Positions 1 to 10,406 of a stretch of 64,000 bases of DNA are shown piece by piece. This DNA comes from Sanguinoderma infundibulare (taxonomy: Eukaryota > Basidiomycota > Agaricomycetes > Polyporales > Polyporaceae): positions 248,001 to 312,000 of the forward strand of contig JAVLRN010000016.1 of the NCBI GenBank assembly GCA_032821775.1, given 5' to 3'. The position numbers were made by a program, and so were the translations under genes. How positions within the stretch are numbered: position 1 is the stretch's first letter; the number at the start of each line of letters is the position of its first letter. The notes beneath the pieces are model-generated. The model was not told the DNA's origin and made no database searches. It saw only the letters and a program-made list of their open reading frames with translations.

Positions 1-2
1 CT

Positions 3-2195
3 TCGGTTGAACAGCCAGTCACACCACGATGGTCTGGGAGGGAGCGGAATGTATCAGTTCGTGAAGGTAATGTCTATGGTGAATCACGACACCCTACAGA
101 CATTTTTAAGGATGTTGAGAAACAGGGATCGTGGAAGAAGTTGGTTGGTGAGCAACCGAGTCGCTCTCGGACCCCACCAGCTTCAAGGGATGAGCAGGTT
201 CCCAGACCTAGCCATGCCCGATCACTTCCACAATCACGACAGAGATCTGCTGAATGCAATCCACCCGTTCCACTTCCACCTTCGATGTGCACGTATCGGG
301 AATCAACTCCCATAGTCTCATCTAGTAGTAGCGACAACGAGGAAGAGGAGGACTTGGGTTCAGACCCAATACCTGCATTTGTCCCTCCTCAACCTGAGCC
401 AGTCACTCCTAGTCCAGATTGCTCAGACCCTGATGATGATGATGATAATGATGATGACGAGGATGAAGATGAAGATGAATCTGAAGAAGAGTTGTCAGGT
501 CACTCGTCAGAAGAAGTCGAAGGTGTCTTGCGTGCAACTAGAACTGATGTGGCACAACTATGCTGGGAAGGGGGAGCTAGTCTCATCCAATACCTTATTG
601 CAAAAGTGATTCCACCAGATGAGGGGGAGAAAGTCTCACTGCCCAATGTGCATGAGTGGACTTACCGTGATATTGCCAGTCTACCAAAGGCTGAGCAAAA
701 GGAGTGGTTTACCGCTTGCCGCGAAGAACTAGAGGCCCTTCGCAGGCATGATGTTTATGACTTGGTTGACCGTCCGAAAGGACGCAAGGTCGTGAAAAAC
801 TGCTGGGTATTTGACGTCAAAACTGACGGTCATAAGAAAGCCAGACTTGTAGCGAAAGGCTTCTCCCAGGTCGAAGGCGAAGACTTCGACAAGATATTCT
901 CCCCAGTTGTCCGCTTTGAGACAGTCCATCTCATCATGGCACTTGCAGCACTCGAGGACTGGCACATCTCAGGACTTGATGTTCGCAGTGCTTATTTGTA
1001 TGGCAAGCTGGATGAGGAGATCTACCTGGAGCAGCCAGAAGGATTTCACATCCCTGGCTCTGAGCACAAAGTCTTCAGACTGAAGCATGCTCTATATGGA
1101 CTTAAGCAGGCAGGTTTAGCATGGTGGCGCACCTTGTCTGAGTCCATGAAGTTGATGGGCTATAAACGGCTCATCAACGATGCAGGTTTATACATCTACA
1201 AATGTCACTCTGATGGCGCAATGGTAGTTGTAATCGTCTATGTTGACAATGCGCTTTTCTGTGGGTGCGACAAGAAGCTTGTAGCATTACTCAAAGCTCG
1301 CTTCATGAAGAAATGGAAATGTTGCGATTTAGGTGATGCCAAAGAGTTTCTGCGCATGCGCATTACTCGCATTGGCCAAAAGATCTTTTTAGATCAGCGC
1401 GCATACTTGGAGAAAGTATTGGACCGCTGCAGTATGACAAATGCGCGACCATCTTCAACTCCACTCCCTGCGGGTTATATACCTGCACCTAACACAGGAC
1501 AAGCTACACCGGAGCTTCTCTCCAGGTATCAGAAAGTTATCAGCTCTCTACTTTACCTCATGCTGGGTATGAGGCCAGACATAGCTTTCGCTGTGACCAA
1601 ATTGACACAGTACGCCGCAAATCTGACCGAGGATCACCTCAGCAAGGCACTTCACATTTGCTGCTACCTCATCGGTACCAAGAACTATGCCTTGGTTTAT
1701 AACGGCGACTCTCAGCTTGGCTTAATTGCCGCAACCGATAGTGATTGGGCTTCAGACCCACACTCTTGATGATCGCAAACTGGCTTCATGCTGAAGTTAG
1801 CGAACTGTGCATTCTCGTGGGTTTCACGTGCACAGAAGACCATTGCCCTCTCCTCCACTGAGGCTGAGTACATGGCAATGAGCGACTGTAGTTGCCAAAT
1901 AGTTTGGGTTCACAACTTGCTTGCTGAACTTGGCTATAACCTCAGTCGCGTACCGCTATCTGGAGATAACCAAGGCTCCATACACATCAGACAAAATGCT
2001 GTCACAGAAGCACGGTCGAAGCACATCAACATCCATTATCATTATGTTCAAGAAGTGTACGATCGAGGTATCACTGACATATTCTATGTCGAAGGGACTA
2101 ATAATCCCACTGATATTTTTACCAAGAATTTGGGCACCGTGAAGTTCCACCACTTCTGTCCCCATCTTGGCTTGCATTTCCCTAAGGCAGCTTAA
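3..2195 (+). pseudogene. Copia pol: integrase tail, reverse transcriptase (RVT_2), RNase H, inactivated
   Basis: One frame runs from base 3 to 2195 apart from TGA TGA at 1767-1772. It starts with a linker containing RNVSVREGNVYGESRHPTD, then an Asp/Glu run (about 431-497, GAT/GAA codon repeats). RT motifs follow: NCWVFDVK, ARLVAKGFSQ, DVRSAYLYG and ALYGLKQAGLAWW. The catalytic box reads YVDN at about 1240-1251 where the family has YVDD. RNase H resumes after the stops with TGFMLK, SSTEAEYMAMS and STSTSIIIM's in-frame equivalent HINIHYHYVQE. Both stops fall at arginine positions and can each be explained by CGA to TGA; YVDN is explained by the same CpG change on the other strand. The protein is therefore not expected to be functional. 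Confidence 0.9.
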
Positions 2196-2247
2196 AAAGC
2201 ACCATATCCACTTGCATACTTGCGAGTACGTACTTAGCGAGGGGGAA

Positions 2248-2543
2248 TGTTGAATGCGCATAGGTTAGCATAGCAATGCATAGCATAGCTGCATACACAG
2301 ATATCAGCACAGCCCGATATCTCATTCATCAGCACAGGCGCTGTATAGCTGCCTTCCACATGATTGTTTCATGTGATGCACTGCCTACATACCAGTGTAC
2401 CGGCAGTGTGGTTTGGTACTGTATAGTTCTTACTAATACAGACACCCATGTAGTATATATACGGCCCCCATTGGCCCTAATAGTAACAGCTCTTCCTGCT
2501 CTTCTCCTCACTCGTCTCTACAAGCCTCTCTCCCCTCTAGTCA
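2248..2543 (+). repeat. Probable 3' LTR of the Copia element
   Basis: The segment begins TGTTGAATGC immediately after the polypurine tract and ends CTCTAGTCA, giving the usual TG...CA termini and a length of 296 bp. It holds a TATA-like TATATATA at about 2454-2461, consistent with an LTR promoter. The right end was chosen because the following bases GGTAAGT form the donor of a FunK1 intron. Without the 5' LTR in view, the exact ends are inferred. Confidence 0.6.
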
Positions 2544-2784
2544 GGTAAGTATGCATGACTACTGCATGTAGTTGTCCCCCATAGTGGTATCCCCACTATG
2601 CTCAACATGTTATATGCAGGGCACTTGGCAGTTCCCATCAGCTATGTCACTTCGATATCCTAGAAAGCTGTACAGGTGTTCAGATGACATCGAGTCCTTA
2701 ATCCACACCTACCTCTACCTCGTCCTCCGGTTCCACGTTATAGAAAATCACAACGTCAAGGAGATCGTCGAGAGTTGGCATCAG
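2544..2784 (+). pseudogene. FunK1 kinase remnant, left piece
   Basis: After an intron (about 2545-2619, GTAAGT...ATGCAG) the frame encodes GTWQFPSAMSLRYPRKLYR and then DDIESLIHTYLYLVLRF. This matches the FunK1 segment that follows the kinase catalytic loop, and it aligns residue for residue with the intact FunK1 gene at 27110-30741, including the same intron position before GTWQF. The upstream kinase lobe is missing, displaced by the Copia element or outside the window. The piece stops at 2784 where the Plavaka inverted repeat begins, and the gene continues at 25549. It is a broken copy; FunK1 kinases are expanded in Agaricomycetes and their substrates are mostly unknown. Confidence 0.85.
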
Positions 2785-2805
2785 GAAAAACCTCCTAAGC
2801 TAATT
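2785..2805 (+). repeat. Left terminal inverted repeat of the Plavaka-like element
   Basis: The first 11 bases GAAAAACCTCC are the exact inverse of the last 11 of the element. After a 3-4 base mismatch both ends share GCTAATT. The flanking CAG at 2782-2784 is repeated at 25549-25551. Confidence 0.75.
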
Positions 2806-3439
2806 CAATGTATTTAGTAGAACTATGATCTAATTAAGCTACTATCAATCTAACTTGATCTAATTGGGCCATCCCAGTACTAATATTGTACTAACATGCA
2901 GGGACATATCTATAATAGTGATAACATGCACTATCACCTGGACAGGAACAGCAGTTGTATAAGTTAGGACTACTTTGCACTACTTGAGACCTAACACTGT
3001 ACATGCCATTGTTTTGGGAGATGCTAATGGACGTCAATGGGTGCTCAGAGTACAGTGATGGGTACAGAGACATTGCTTGGTTGTACCTGCATAACTGATG
3101 ACTGCTCAAAGAACTGGCATTTACATTTGACTTGGATGAGGGTGGACAAGACAAGGACAGACTAAGTAGACGATGGCGGCCAGAACTTGCCTGGACGAGA
3201 ATAATCGTGACTGAAGTGCCCGCTCTAGTCCTCATATGGCGTTGGCAGAGATGACATCAGATTTGGCAGGCGGTCGAGCTTCTTGAGGCTGCAGTGGAGG
3301 AGCACAATCAGAACACTCTTTCGAAGCAAATGCCTCCGCTGTTGATGGGATTTCTCACTATACAACACTAAACAAGACTGTATCAAGCACTCCACAAACT
3401 CTGCATCCACGTCCCAAGTTGTAGCCAACACCCTGCGAA
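2806..3439. other. Left subterminal region of the transposon
   Basis: AT-rich sequence with several short ACTA/TAGT motifs (for example AGTACTAATATTGTACTA at about 2876-2893 and GCACTACTTGAGA near 2976). These resemble the CACTAC repeats near the right end (25368-25413) and fit subterminal transposase-binding sequence. A minus-strand open frame at 3225-3431 may be an eroded tail of the neighbouring HSF-like gene. No independent gene is supportable. Confidence 0.45.
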
Positions 3440-4570
3440 TGGAACGACGTGGTCAGCATCCAAAGCGACATTCCATACCCAAAGGTCAGCCTGCTGTCGG
3501 CACGAGTTGTGTCCTCTCTTTCGACCGCAGTCCATCAGAGGATGATGCGCATACCCAGTCCGGCCCTACGAGCAGACTGCTGGGCTTGTTGAGCGGCGTG
3601 AATGATTGGACACGTACCAATGGCTGAACGCGGCAGGGGAATTTGGGGGACCTCAGGATTGTTCTTGCGTGGCGGTTTGGGAAGGCAGTGAGGTATGCGA
3701 TGGTGGAAGTTTGCGATGACCTCCGGTGGTGAGTGCCTGTTGAGCGTGGGATGTGCTATGAATGGGTAGCGATTTAGCTACTCGAAAGCGGTAATATGGT
3801 GGGAAGGAGCTTACCCAGGTGCTCGCATCGGGATTGTCTATAGCCGGGTCCACGTTTTGAGAGATGACCTTGCTCATGAAGCCATAGATCTAAGGCATGC
3901 GAGAAAGGTGTCAGGGGTTGCGGGGAACCATGCTGCGGACGAGTGGGATAGAAAAGAAGTAGAGACTTACCTTTAGCTGCTAAGAGAACTCGAAGCAAAA
4001 CGCGACTGGTGATAAATGCTGGAGAGAACATGGAGGGTGAAGGCGAGTTGCTCTGGCCGCACCACGACGATATGCTCTCCTGCGGGATCCCAGAGAACCA
4101 TGTGGTGGTTCTCTGGCCGCTCGAGGAGGCTGAACGCATCGTTAGCATGACATCCGCTCGTCTTCGGGGAGCATCGCTGCAGCCTCACAGGTGAGCACGA
4201 GCATCGCGTGCGTCTTGCTCACCACGCGCGACAACGGTGTCTCCGAGTCCGACTTGTCACTGGATGCCATCGGTTGGGCTTTCCATTCGTCGAAGTGTGC
4301 GAGGACGAGGGCGGATAAGAGGTCGCCGACACTGGAGAAGTAGCCTGGGAGGCATGGAAATGTGATGGTATAGACGGCAACGTCGAGGCCTTGTTGAGAG
4401 GATGCAATGCAGGTGAGGAAGTCGGAGGTGGGGGTGGCTGGACGGAGGTGTGGGGGAGGGAGAACGAGAAGCCAGGGCTTGAGGGGTGCAAGGAAGAGAT
4501 GCATCGGGCGGACGTACCCGTAGAGCTTCATGAGGAAGGTAGCTTATGGCTTTGCCGGTTGCTGTTGCAG
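3440..4570 (-). pseudogene. HSF-type DNA-binding domain gene, disrupted; transposon cargo
   Basis: Read from right to left, the first exon encodes ATFLMKLYG, the start of an HSF DNA-binding domain (usual form AFLxKLYxM). An intron of 388 nt (4517 to 4130, GTACGT...CTAAC...CAG) follows. The next exon gives LLERPENHHMVLWDPAGEH then IVVVRPEQLA and IYHQSRFAS, the HSF core. A second intron (GTAAGT donor near 3972, acceptor near 3898) leads to IYGFMSKV, the HSF helix after RQLN. The expected FSRQL stretch before that intron needs a one-base shift and contains TAG, so the gene is broken. A possible further exon reads VIANFHHRIPHCLPKPPRK. This would be a nuclear transcription factor. It lies wholly inside the transposon and is therefore interpreted as captured cargo. 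Confidence 0.65.
4142..4517 (-). other. Protein-like open frame inside the HSF-like intron
   Basis: The 388-nt intron is open on the minus strand for about 125 codons, including FLAPLKPWLLVLPPP, FPCLPGYFSSVGDLLSALV and SRVVSKTHAMLVLTCEAAA. Composition is that of a folded protein, unlike a usual 50-60 nt intron of this genome. The family is not recognised. It may be an insertion of a foreign coding fragment that was accommodated by splicing, or an alternative reading of the gene. Confidence 0.4.
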
Positions 4571-5062
4571 CACACCATCTGAGTTTGTTAGGGAGGCGTC
4601 ATCCAGCTTGGGCGACTGTGATTCACGAGGGGAGGGCTAGAAAGATGCATTGGTGGACTGGCCCTCTGGGATGGACTGCTGAGAGGGAAGGAGATGGGAC
4701 ACGTGGAGGTGGAGAGCGAGTATGACTGATCCTGGGAGTGATAGGACAGGTGGCAGGTGTAGGTGGTCTGAGGATAGAGGTCTGCCGGTGCGTCAAAAAG
4801 GCGGCCATGGAGAGTGGTGAAGGGGGGGATTTTGCTAGACACGAGATGGGAGTGAGAGAGAGCCAACATCCAGTTTAGACGCTCACGAGATACGATGGAA
4901 GTTGGTGGCAGTCATGGATCGCGACAGATGTTTTGAACTCTTTGTAACTCGGTCAATCTACATATCATAACGCTACGCCATCATCATATACATATGCTGA
5001 TCACTAAATACATTTAACCAGAAATCCTCGCAATCATCAAGGACTGTACTACTCACCCAGGC
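4571..5062. other. Spacer between HSF-like gene and transposase end
   Basis: Minus-strand open frames at 4588-4869 are rich in Ser, Pro and Thr and overlap each other in two frames. They could be a 5' exon or leader of the HSF-like gene, but no domain is visible. The 4870-5062 part is AT-rich and probably holds the transposase 3' end. Confidence 0.3.
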
Positions 5063-8000
5063 TCAGTCTATCTGACTACTGCAAACTGGATACAAGTGAC
5101 AACTTTGACGGATCATACTTACTTTGATGACACTAGCAAGTAAGTCGCCCTGTTCGTTACGACAGCGAGACACTTTATACAAGCCGTTTACAGGGTCCAG
5201 CTGAGTAAAGGTGGTAAACCATTCAATATACGCCAGATGGCCAGGCGTAATGATATCGGGCAAATGCTCTTGGTAAGCAGTCTTCGACAGCTTGAATATG
5301 AGTTGTATCTGGCCCACACGATAACCTTTCATTTGAATAAGCGTGGGGCATGCGTTAATAGGTAGATGATGCACACCTTTGACCCCAAACAGACCACCTT
5401 CGCCCTCATTTACCAACACTGTATCAAATCGAGCAGGGACCACCCTCCCCTGTTTGTCTCTCTGTGCAGGCCGTGCGTGTGCGGCATCCTGACAGTCTTC
5501 CATAATACCAAGCTGCTGCACGTCCTCAAGCACAAACTTGACCCTGTGGAATGCCAGGAGGGTAGCGAAGCAGAAGAAAAGGGACTGAGAGGCATGTTCG
5601 ATCTCGGCAGGGGATAGAGATGGGTCGCGATACTCAACCAAGAATCATGCGAGCGCATCACGGATGAATGTTGCCCCATAATCCTTGATCGCAGCCTCAA
5701 AACGGAGGGCTTTTGCATTCGAAGTCTTTGTGATGTGGATGCGGGATAGTGTCGGTCGAGCAGGAGATGCAATCTGGCTGGGGACCACGACACCGCAGCC
5801 AACAAGTGTGGAGGACGTGTGCACCCAGGCATGCTGCGATGGAACTCCGAGGTGATAGTCACGCCCGGGAGAAGTCGAATGGTGGCGTGCCAGATGCTGT
5901 GCAGGGTGGACAGCACGATGGCCATGGGGATGAGGAGCATTGTCATCGCCAGTGGTTGTTGCCTCAATGAGCATGTCCTTGAGGCTGCTGGCGGAGGCAC
6001 GGGAACGTGAATGACTGCGGGAGGATCATCTGGGAGAGGTTGGGCGGCATGAGGATGGTTGGAAGGGAACATGTGCAGTGTTCAACTGTGCCTTTTCTTC
6101 AGCCTTGGCTCTGTTTTGAAGGCGCCACTGGATGAAGGCTTCGTGCCGCAGAATCTTCTCTCGGTGCTCGAGCCAGAGCGTCATCTGGGGGAACTCGTCC
6201 TTGTGGTTGGTCGCACGGTAGGCGTCCTTTGCAAAGTCAATATGTAGACGTTCCGTGTACTGAGTGTCATAGCCATCTGTTGTCCCAAAACATATGATTA
6301 ACTGCATGTAATGGTCAAGAGAGTGTAATTTGGGGATATGAAAGTGGGCACGTACACCGATGTCGATGAGCATGGCTTTGTTCTCATGGAAGCGCAGAAG
6401 CGCTTGCTGAAGCAGGCCCAGGGATTCTGACGTGTGAGCAGGATACTGTGCAAGATATAAAAAATCAAGGAGGGCGCAAACAGCTCACACAAGATGGGTG
6501 GGAGAAATGCCAGATCAGAGAGAGAGACCAATAACAAGACCGAGGAGCTGGCGACAGATGTCCACGTGCTCCTTGCCAGTGACGTTCTGCAACATCGTGA
6601 TTCCCTTCAGGAACATGTGGAGCTGATGGTTCGGGGGTTGTCGATGCGCGCAAGCATCCAGCTCCTCTGCTCCATACGTGCTCTTGAGCCAGCTGATGAG
6701 GTGTTTGATGACACCCTGATAGATTTGATGGAGGATGTCAGGGGTGATTGAGCGATAGATGTTGATGTAGGGGAGCTGTGCCCAGAAGGGATTGCGGATG
6801 GGCTTGATGCTGGCATCCACGCATGCCTTCGTAAATTCAACCACAGGCCCATTGACTAATGCGACAGCCATGAGGATCTTCTGGAGGTCGTGAAGCTCGC
6901 ATTCTGGGTCTGTGTCATTGCCTAGCTCGTTGTGAGGGATTGCGCACTTCGGGCAGGTTCCAGTCTTGCAGCATGTTACCAGGAGTTGCTCGGGATAGTC
7001 ACCGACAAACATGGCAAAGATTGGATGTCCACGGCGGATCGTCCCATCGCCGCTGACAACCTTGATACCATCAACTCCAGCACGGGTGAGAGGCTCGAGG
7101 ATAGTCGCCATGCACTTGTGGAACAGGTTTCTGAGTGCGCATCGATGGGCTTCCTTGTTGCTAATGTGTTGAAGTTTCATAATGGGGAGGTATGTGAGGA
7201 GAATTTGTCCACGGCGGGATGGTTTATGGCGGATGTCTTTAGGTAGGTTACCGATGGTCATGTATACGGGGTACGCAGCATGGCTTCCGAAGACAGTAAG
7301 CTGGGTCTTATCTGACGAAATGATGATAGGGATGATGGTGGCGCCAGGCTTCCGTTTCTCTAGCTCAGCCTAAAAGTAACATGAGTACATTACAATTTAA
7401 CATAAAGCGCATACATACTTGTGTTTCCCACCACCATTCACCTGTGTGCAAGTCAAAGTATACGCAGACCCTCCGATTGTCATCCATGAAATGCCGCTCA
7501 GGTGCAAATACGAGAATCCCCGAGAACTCTGGGTCACTGTACAATGCGCGGATGCATGCAATCACATCCCGATAGAAGACTTCGAATGCTTCCCCTGCCA
7601 CAATGATTTCACGGCGCGTGAAGCATGGGTGACCGGAAACAAGCTCCTCATTGATAATCTTATTGAGACCCCACAAGTCCTTGAATGACAGACCGAGGAC
7701 ATCTGCAAGCTAACAGCAAACAGACAAAGTCAGTCAGTAGCATTACACAGCAGCAGACCACCGAGTAGGACAAACTCGAACCGCAGGGTCACAAAGATGA
7801 TGAAAGAACACTGTCCCATCCCCTGTTCTGCACCACAGTGACTTTCCGTCTTGAGAGAAAGCAAACTTCAAACCTTGCACCCACAGAGAGAGCCTCTGAT
7901 TGTGCCGGAGACCTTCGCAATGCACAACCCATCACTAATCCTCCACAAGAGCACCTCACGATAGTCGCAGGATGTAACATAGGCACCACATGGAGAAAAG

Positions 8001-8947
8001 CAGGCAGAAGCACCATAACTGTAAGGTGCCGCTGAACGTGTCCCTGCCATGCCGGGCGATGGAGGGCCCGGATACAGCGGCCAATGGTCTCATGGGAGGG
8101 GAGGGATAGTACAGACGAGTGTGGGACAAAGGGGAGACTTGTGGGGAGGACGTACATCTTCAATAGCGAGCAGCTCGGACACTGCCGTAGACCCCGGCCC
8201 CTGCATCTTGGACCACTTTGCGATCGCCCAGTCCATATATGAATTGAATGGATAGTACAGATTATTGGCATCGGCGTCGATCGCGCGTGAATAGCGGTCG
8301 TATTCGTTGTCGGCAGGGTTCGGAGTGATAGGCGCACCTGCACACCTGCCAAAGTGATCGACTAGAGTCTTCGCACAGAGGTGTGCATTCGTGCGTTGTC
8401 GAGCGGCTTGCATAGAGTCATCCTCGGAGTCTTCAGCAGGGTCTTCGATGGAATCACAATCAGGGCTCTCTTCATGGTAAGGGTATGGCTGAGGCTCCCA
8501 GCCCAGCTCATCATCGTAGTTGAGCACATCCTCATCCTCGGCATCGTCTCCGAGTTCTTCCGCATCCTGGAGCTCATCCTCCTCATCTGCGTCCCCTCCT
8601 TGATCCTCTCCGCCTTCCACCTCCTCACCGATATCCTCCCCAGCCCCATCACCATCACCACCTTCATATTCATTGAAATTGTCGAAATCAGCTGGGTCGT
8701 ACGCACCAAAATAATCACCGTCAAACACCACTGGAGATGCCTCAGCGTCATCGTGCTCGAGTGGAGGTTGAGGCTGAGGTGAAGAGGTTGGGGGGTCTGA
8801 ATTGTATAGATCTTCTTCTTCGCGAACTGTGACGCATCGAGGCTTGGTGGTCTGTTGCAGATGACTCCGGTATCCAGTCTTTGTAAACCAGGAATTGCAT
8901 CCTGGGCAGTGTTGAGTGTATTTGTGGGTTTCGTAGGTTTGCAGCAT
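5063..8947 (-). pseudogene. Plavaka-type transposase, inactivated by stops
   Basis: The start is ATG at 8947, followed by a zinc-finger-like CPGCNSWFTKTGYRSHL and an acidic Asp/Glu linker. Core blocks in order: YYPFNSYMDWAIAKWSKM, WGLNKIINEE, DVIACIRALYSDPEF, FDLHTGEWWWETQ, GQILLTYLPIMKLQHISNKE, then PFWAQLPYINIYRSITPDIL, FGTTDGYDTQYTERLHIDFA and VVPARFDTVLVNEG. These belong to the Plavaka transposases of Agaricomycetes. Introns are seen at 7710-8155 and about 7371-7418. TGA stops at 6515-6517, 6485-6487 and just 3' of 5645 all stand where family members have Arg, so CGA to TGA changes explain them. It shares a 265-bp divergent promoter with the DUF6532-like gene. It would cut and paste the element, but this copy cannot be made full length. 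Confidence 0.85.
7743..8050 (-). pseudogene. WD40 repeat fragment within a transposase intron
   Basis: The transposase intron 7710-8155 is 446 nt long, against about 50 nt for its other introns. On the same strand it encodes ACFSPCGAYVTSCDYREVLL followed by WRISDGLCIAKV, and then in another frame LKFAFSQDGKSLWCRTGDGT. Both have the WD40 pattern (F-S-x-D/C-G then L-W-x-x-x-x-G). The frame change shows it is broken or contains its own intron. It is probably a captured piece of a host WD40 gene, parked where splicing removes it. Confidence 0.6.
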
Positions 8948-9212
8948 GGCAAAAAAAGGAGGTGAGTGGAATAGGAAGTAATACAATACAAAGGTCGATG
9001 AGATTGTGGTGGCGTGAGGTATCGAATAACCAGTTAGGATCCCACGAATGTCACGCGCGGATACTCCAGCCCCAGCTGGCCACAGTTTCAGTAACATGTT
9101 CAATTGACAGTGCATAACACCACTCACTTACCCATTCCTTTCCTTCCACTCAACGTCTAATTTACCAGCTCCCAAACCCTTCATTCACTCCATACCCCCA
9201 CCGACTGACACC
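8948..9212. promoter_or_regulatory. Divergent promoter between transposase and DUF6532-like gene
   Basis: The 265 bp between the two opposed start codons (8947 on minus, 9213 on plus) must hold both promoters. The plus-strand start is preceded by a C/A-rich leader (CCCCCACCGACTGACACC). No convincing TATA box is seen. The shared promoter suggests coordinated expression of the two genes. Confidence 0.5.
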
Positions 9213-9317
9213 ATGCCGAAGCGACAACAAATTCTTTCTGACGACGATGATCCTGCTGGGGCCATAGGTAGCGATGAGGAGCCTTGCTCAAATGAGGGGA
9301 GGTGTAAGTTTGCAAAC

Positions 9318-10406
9318 TGAGATACGCACAAACTACCTAATAGAAAGTACTACTAGGTAAAGTGTGTCTGAAGTAATCGGACCAGGCTTTAGGTCAGATA
9401 TTCCTCCAGGTGTCCGTGATAGTGATCAGAGGTATGAGAGATGATAGGTAAAGGTGAGGTATGGAAGGGGATAATAGAGAGCAAGCCTGTCAGAGGCTTT
9501 CTAACTCTCAGGGGGGAAGGCTATTGTGCACAGTTGCACCAGGAACACCTGTCAGAGGTGGGACACCAGTCTGGGGGAAACTGAGTTGTCATTCTTGGGG
9601 GACCCAGCTGAGGTCCTTATATACTAGTAGCTATCTAGAACCAAATACAAATAAACAGGCTATTGTGCTATTGTGCTAAGTCTGGACAATAGGCTATAGA
9701 CACAATACTGTATCTAAAAATAGCACAATACTGTTAAAGTGCTCATTGTCCTTAGACAATGAGTATATACAGGCTGTGAGAAATAATCCTATGGACAATA
9801 AGAGAATAAACAATAGTCCACCAATCAGCATGGGAGTAACATATCCATACCATGAAATATGCACAATTATTGTGCTATATACCTGAGAATATTCTCAAGT
9901 ACAATAGGCTAGGATAAAAGTTATCCTCAAACAATTAAGTATGAGGAATAATAGGTCAAAGTTTGTAGTGTGGGAATGCTCAAAGGATAAAAGGATAGAG
10001 TATAATAGTCATTCCCAAATAACAATAAAGTCCCATCATACAAAAAGAAAAACCTGCGCTGACTGAGCATGTGTACAGTAATGTGTATCAGTCATCATGC
10101 TTGAACCTTAGTCAGCCTTTTCAGGTCATGTGCCAAGAACCAAATCATCTGTGCACCATAGCAAACGAATAGAGAGTACATGTAGAGTCCATGCTAGATC
10201 GTGTTGCGCCTTGCACGCATCCTGCGCTTTGAGCTCTCGCCTTCCTCCCCAGGTCCTTCCTGGACTGACTCCCTGTCCTCCCTTCGCCCCGGCAGCTCTC
10301 TGAACCTAAAGATAGGCTCTTCAGAGCCAAGGCAGTTCCGGTGCTGAACCGGCTCTCCTACCAGCCTGTACCTGTCCAACAGATCAGTCATACACCGCGT
10401 ATGACA
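9318..10406 (-). repeat. 3' LTR of the Gypsy element
   Basis: 1089 bp, TGAGATACGC...GCGTATGACA on the plus strand, that is TG...CA in element orientation. Compared with the other LTR, seven of eight substitutions are transitions (for example 9403 C versus 20099 T), plus one A-run indel. This supports one recent insertion event. Confidence 0.93.

Larger units (their letters stand above)
1..2543 (+). mobile_element. Ty1/Copia LTR retrotransposon, 3' half
   Basis: The coding order is integrase-tail linker, reverse transcriptase, RNase H, then a polypurine tract (2236-2247, GCGAGGGGGAA) directly followed by a TG...CA sequence that looks like the 3' LTR (2248-2543). The 5' LTR, gag, protease and most of the integrase lie to the left of the window. 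The copy is dead: two consecutive in-frame stops separate RT from RNase H and one catalytic Asp of RT is changed. The right end sits exactly against the splice donor of an intron of a FunK1 kinase remnant, so the element appears to have inserted in that gene. The 5' target duplication cannot be seen. Confidence 0.88.
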
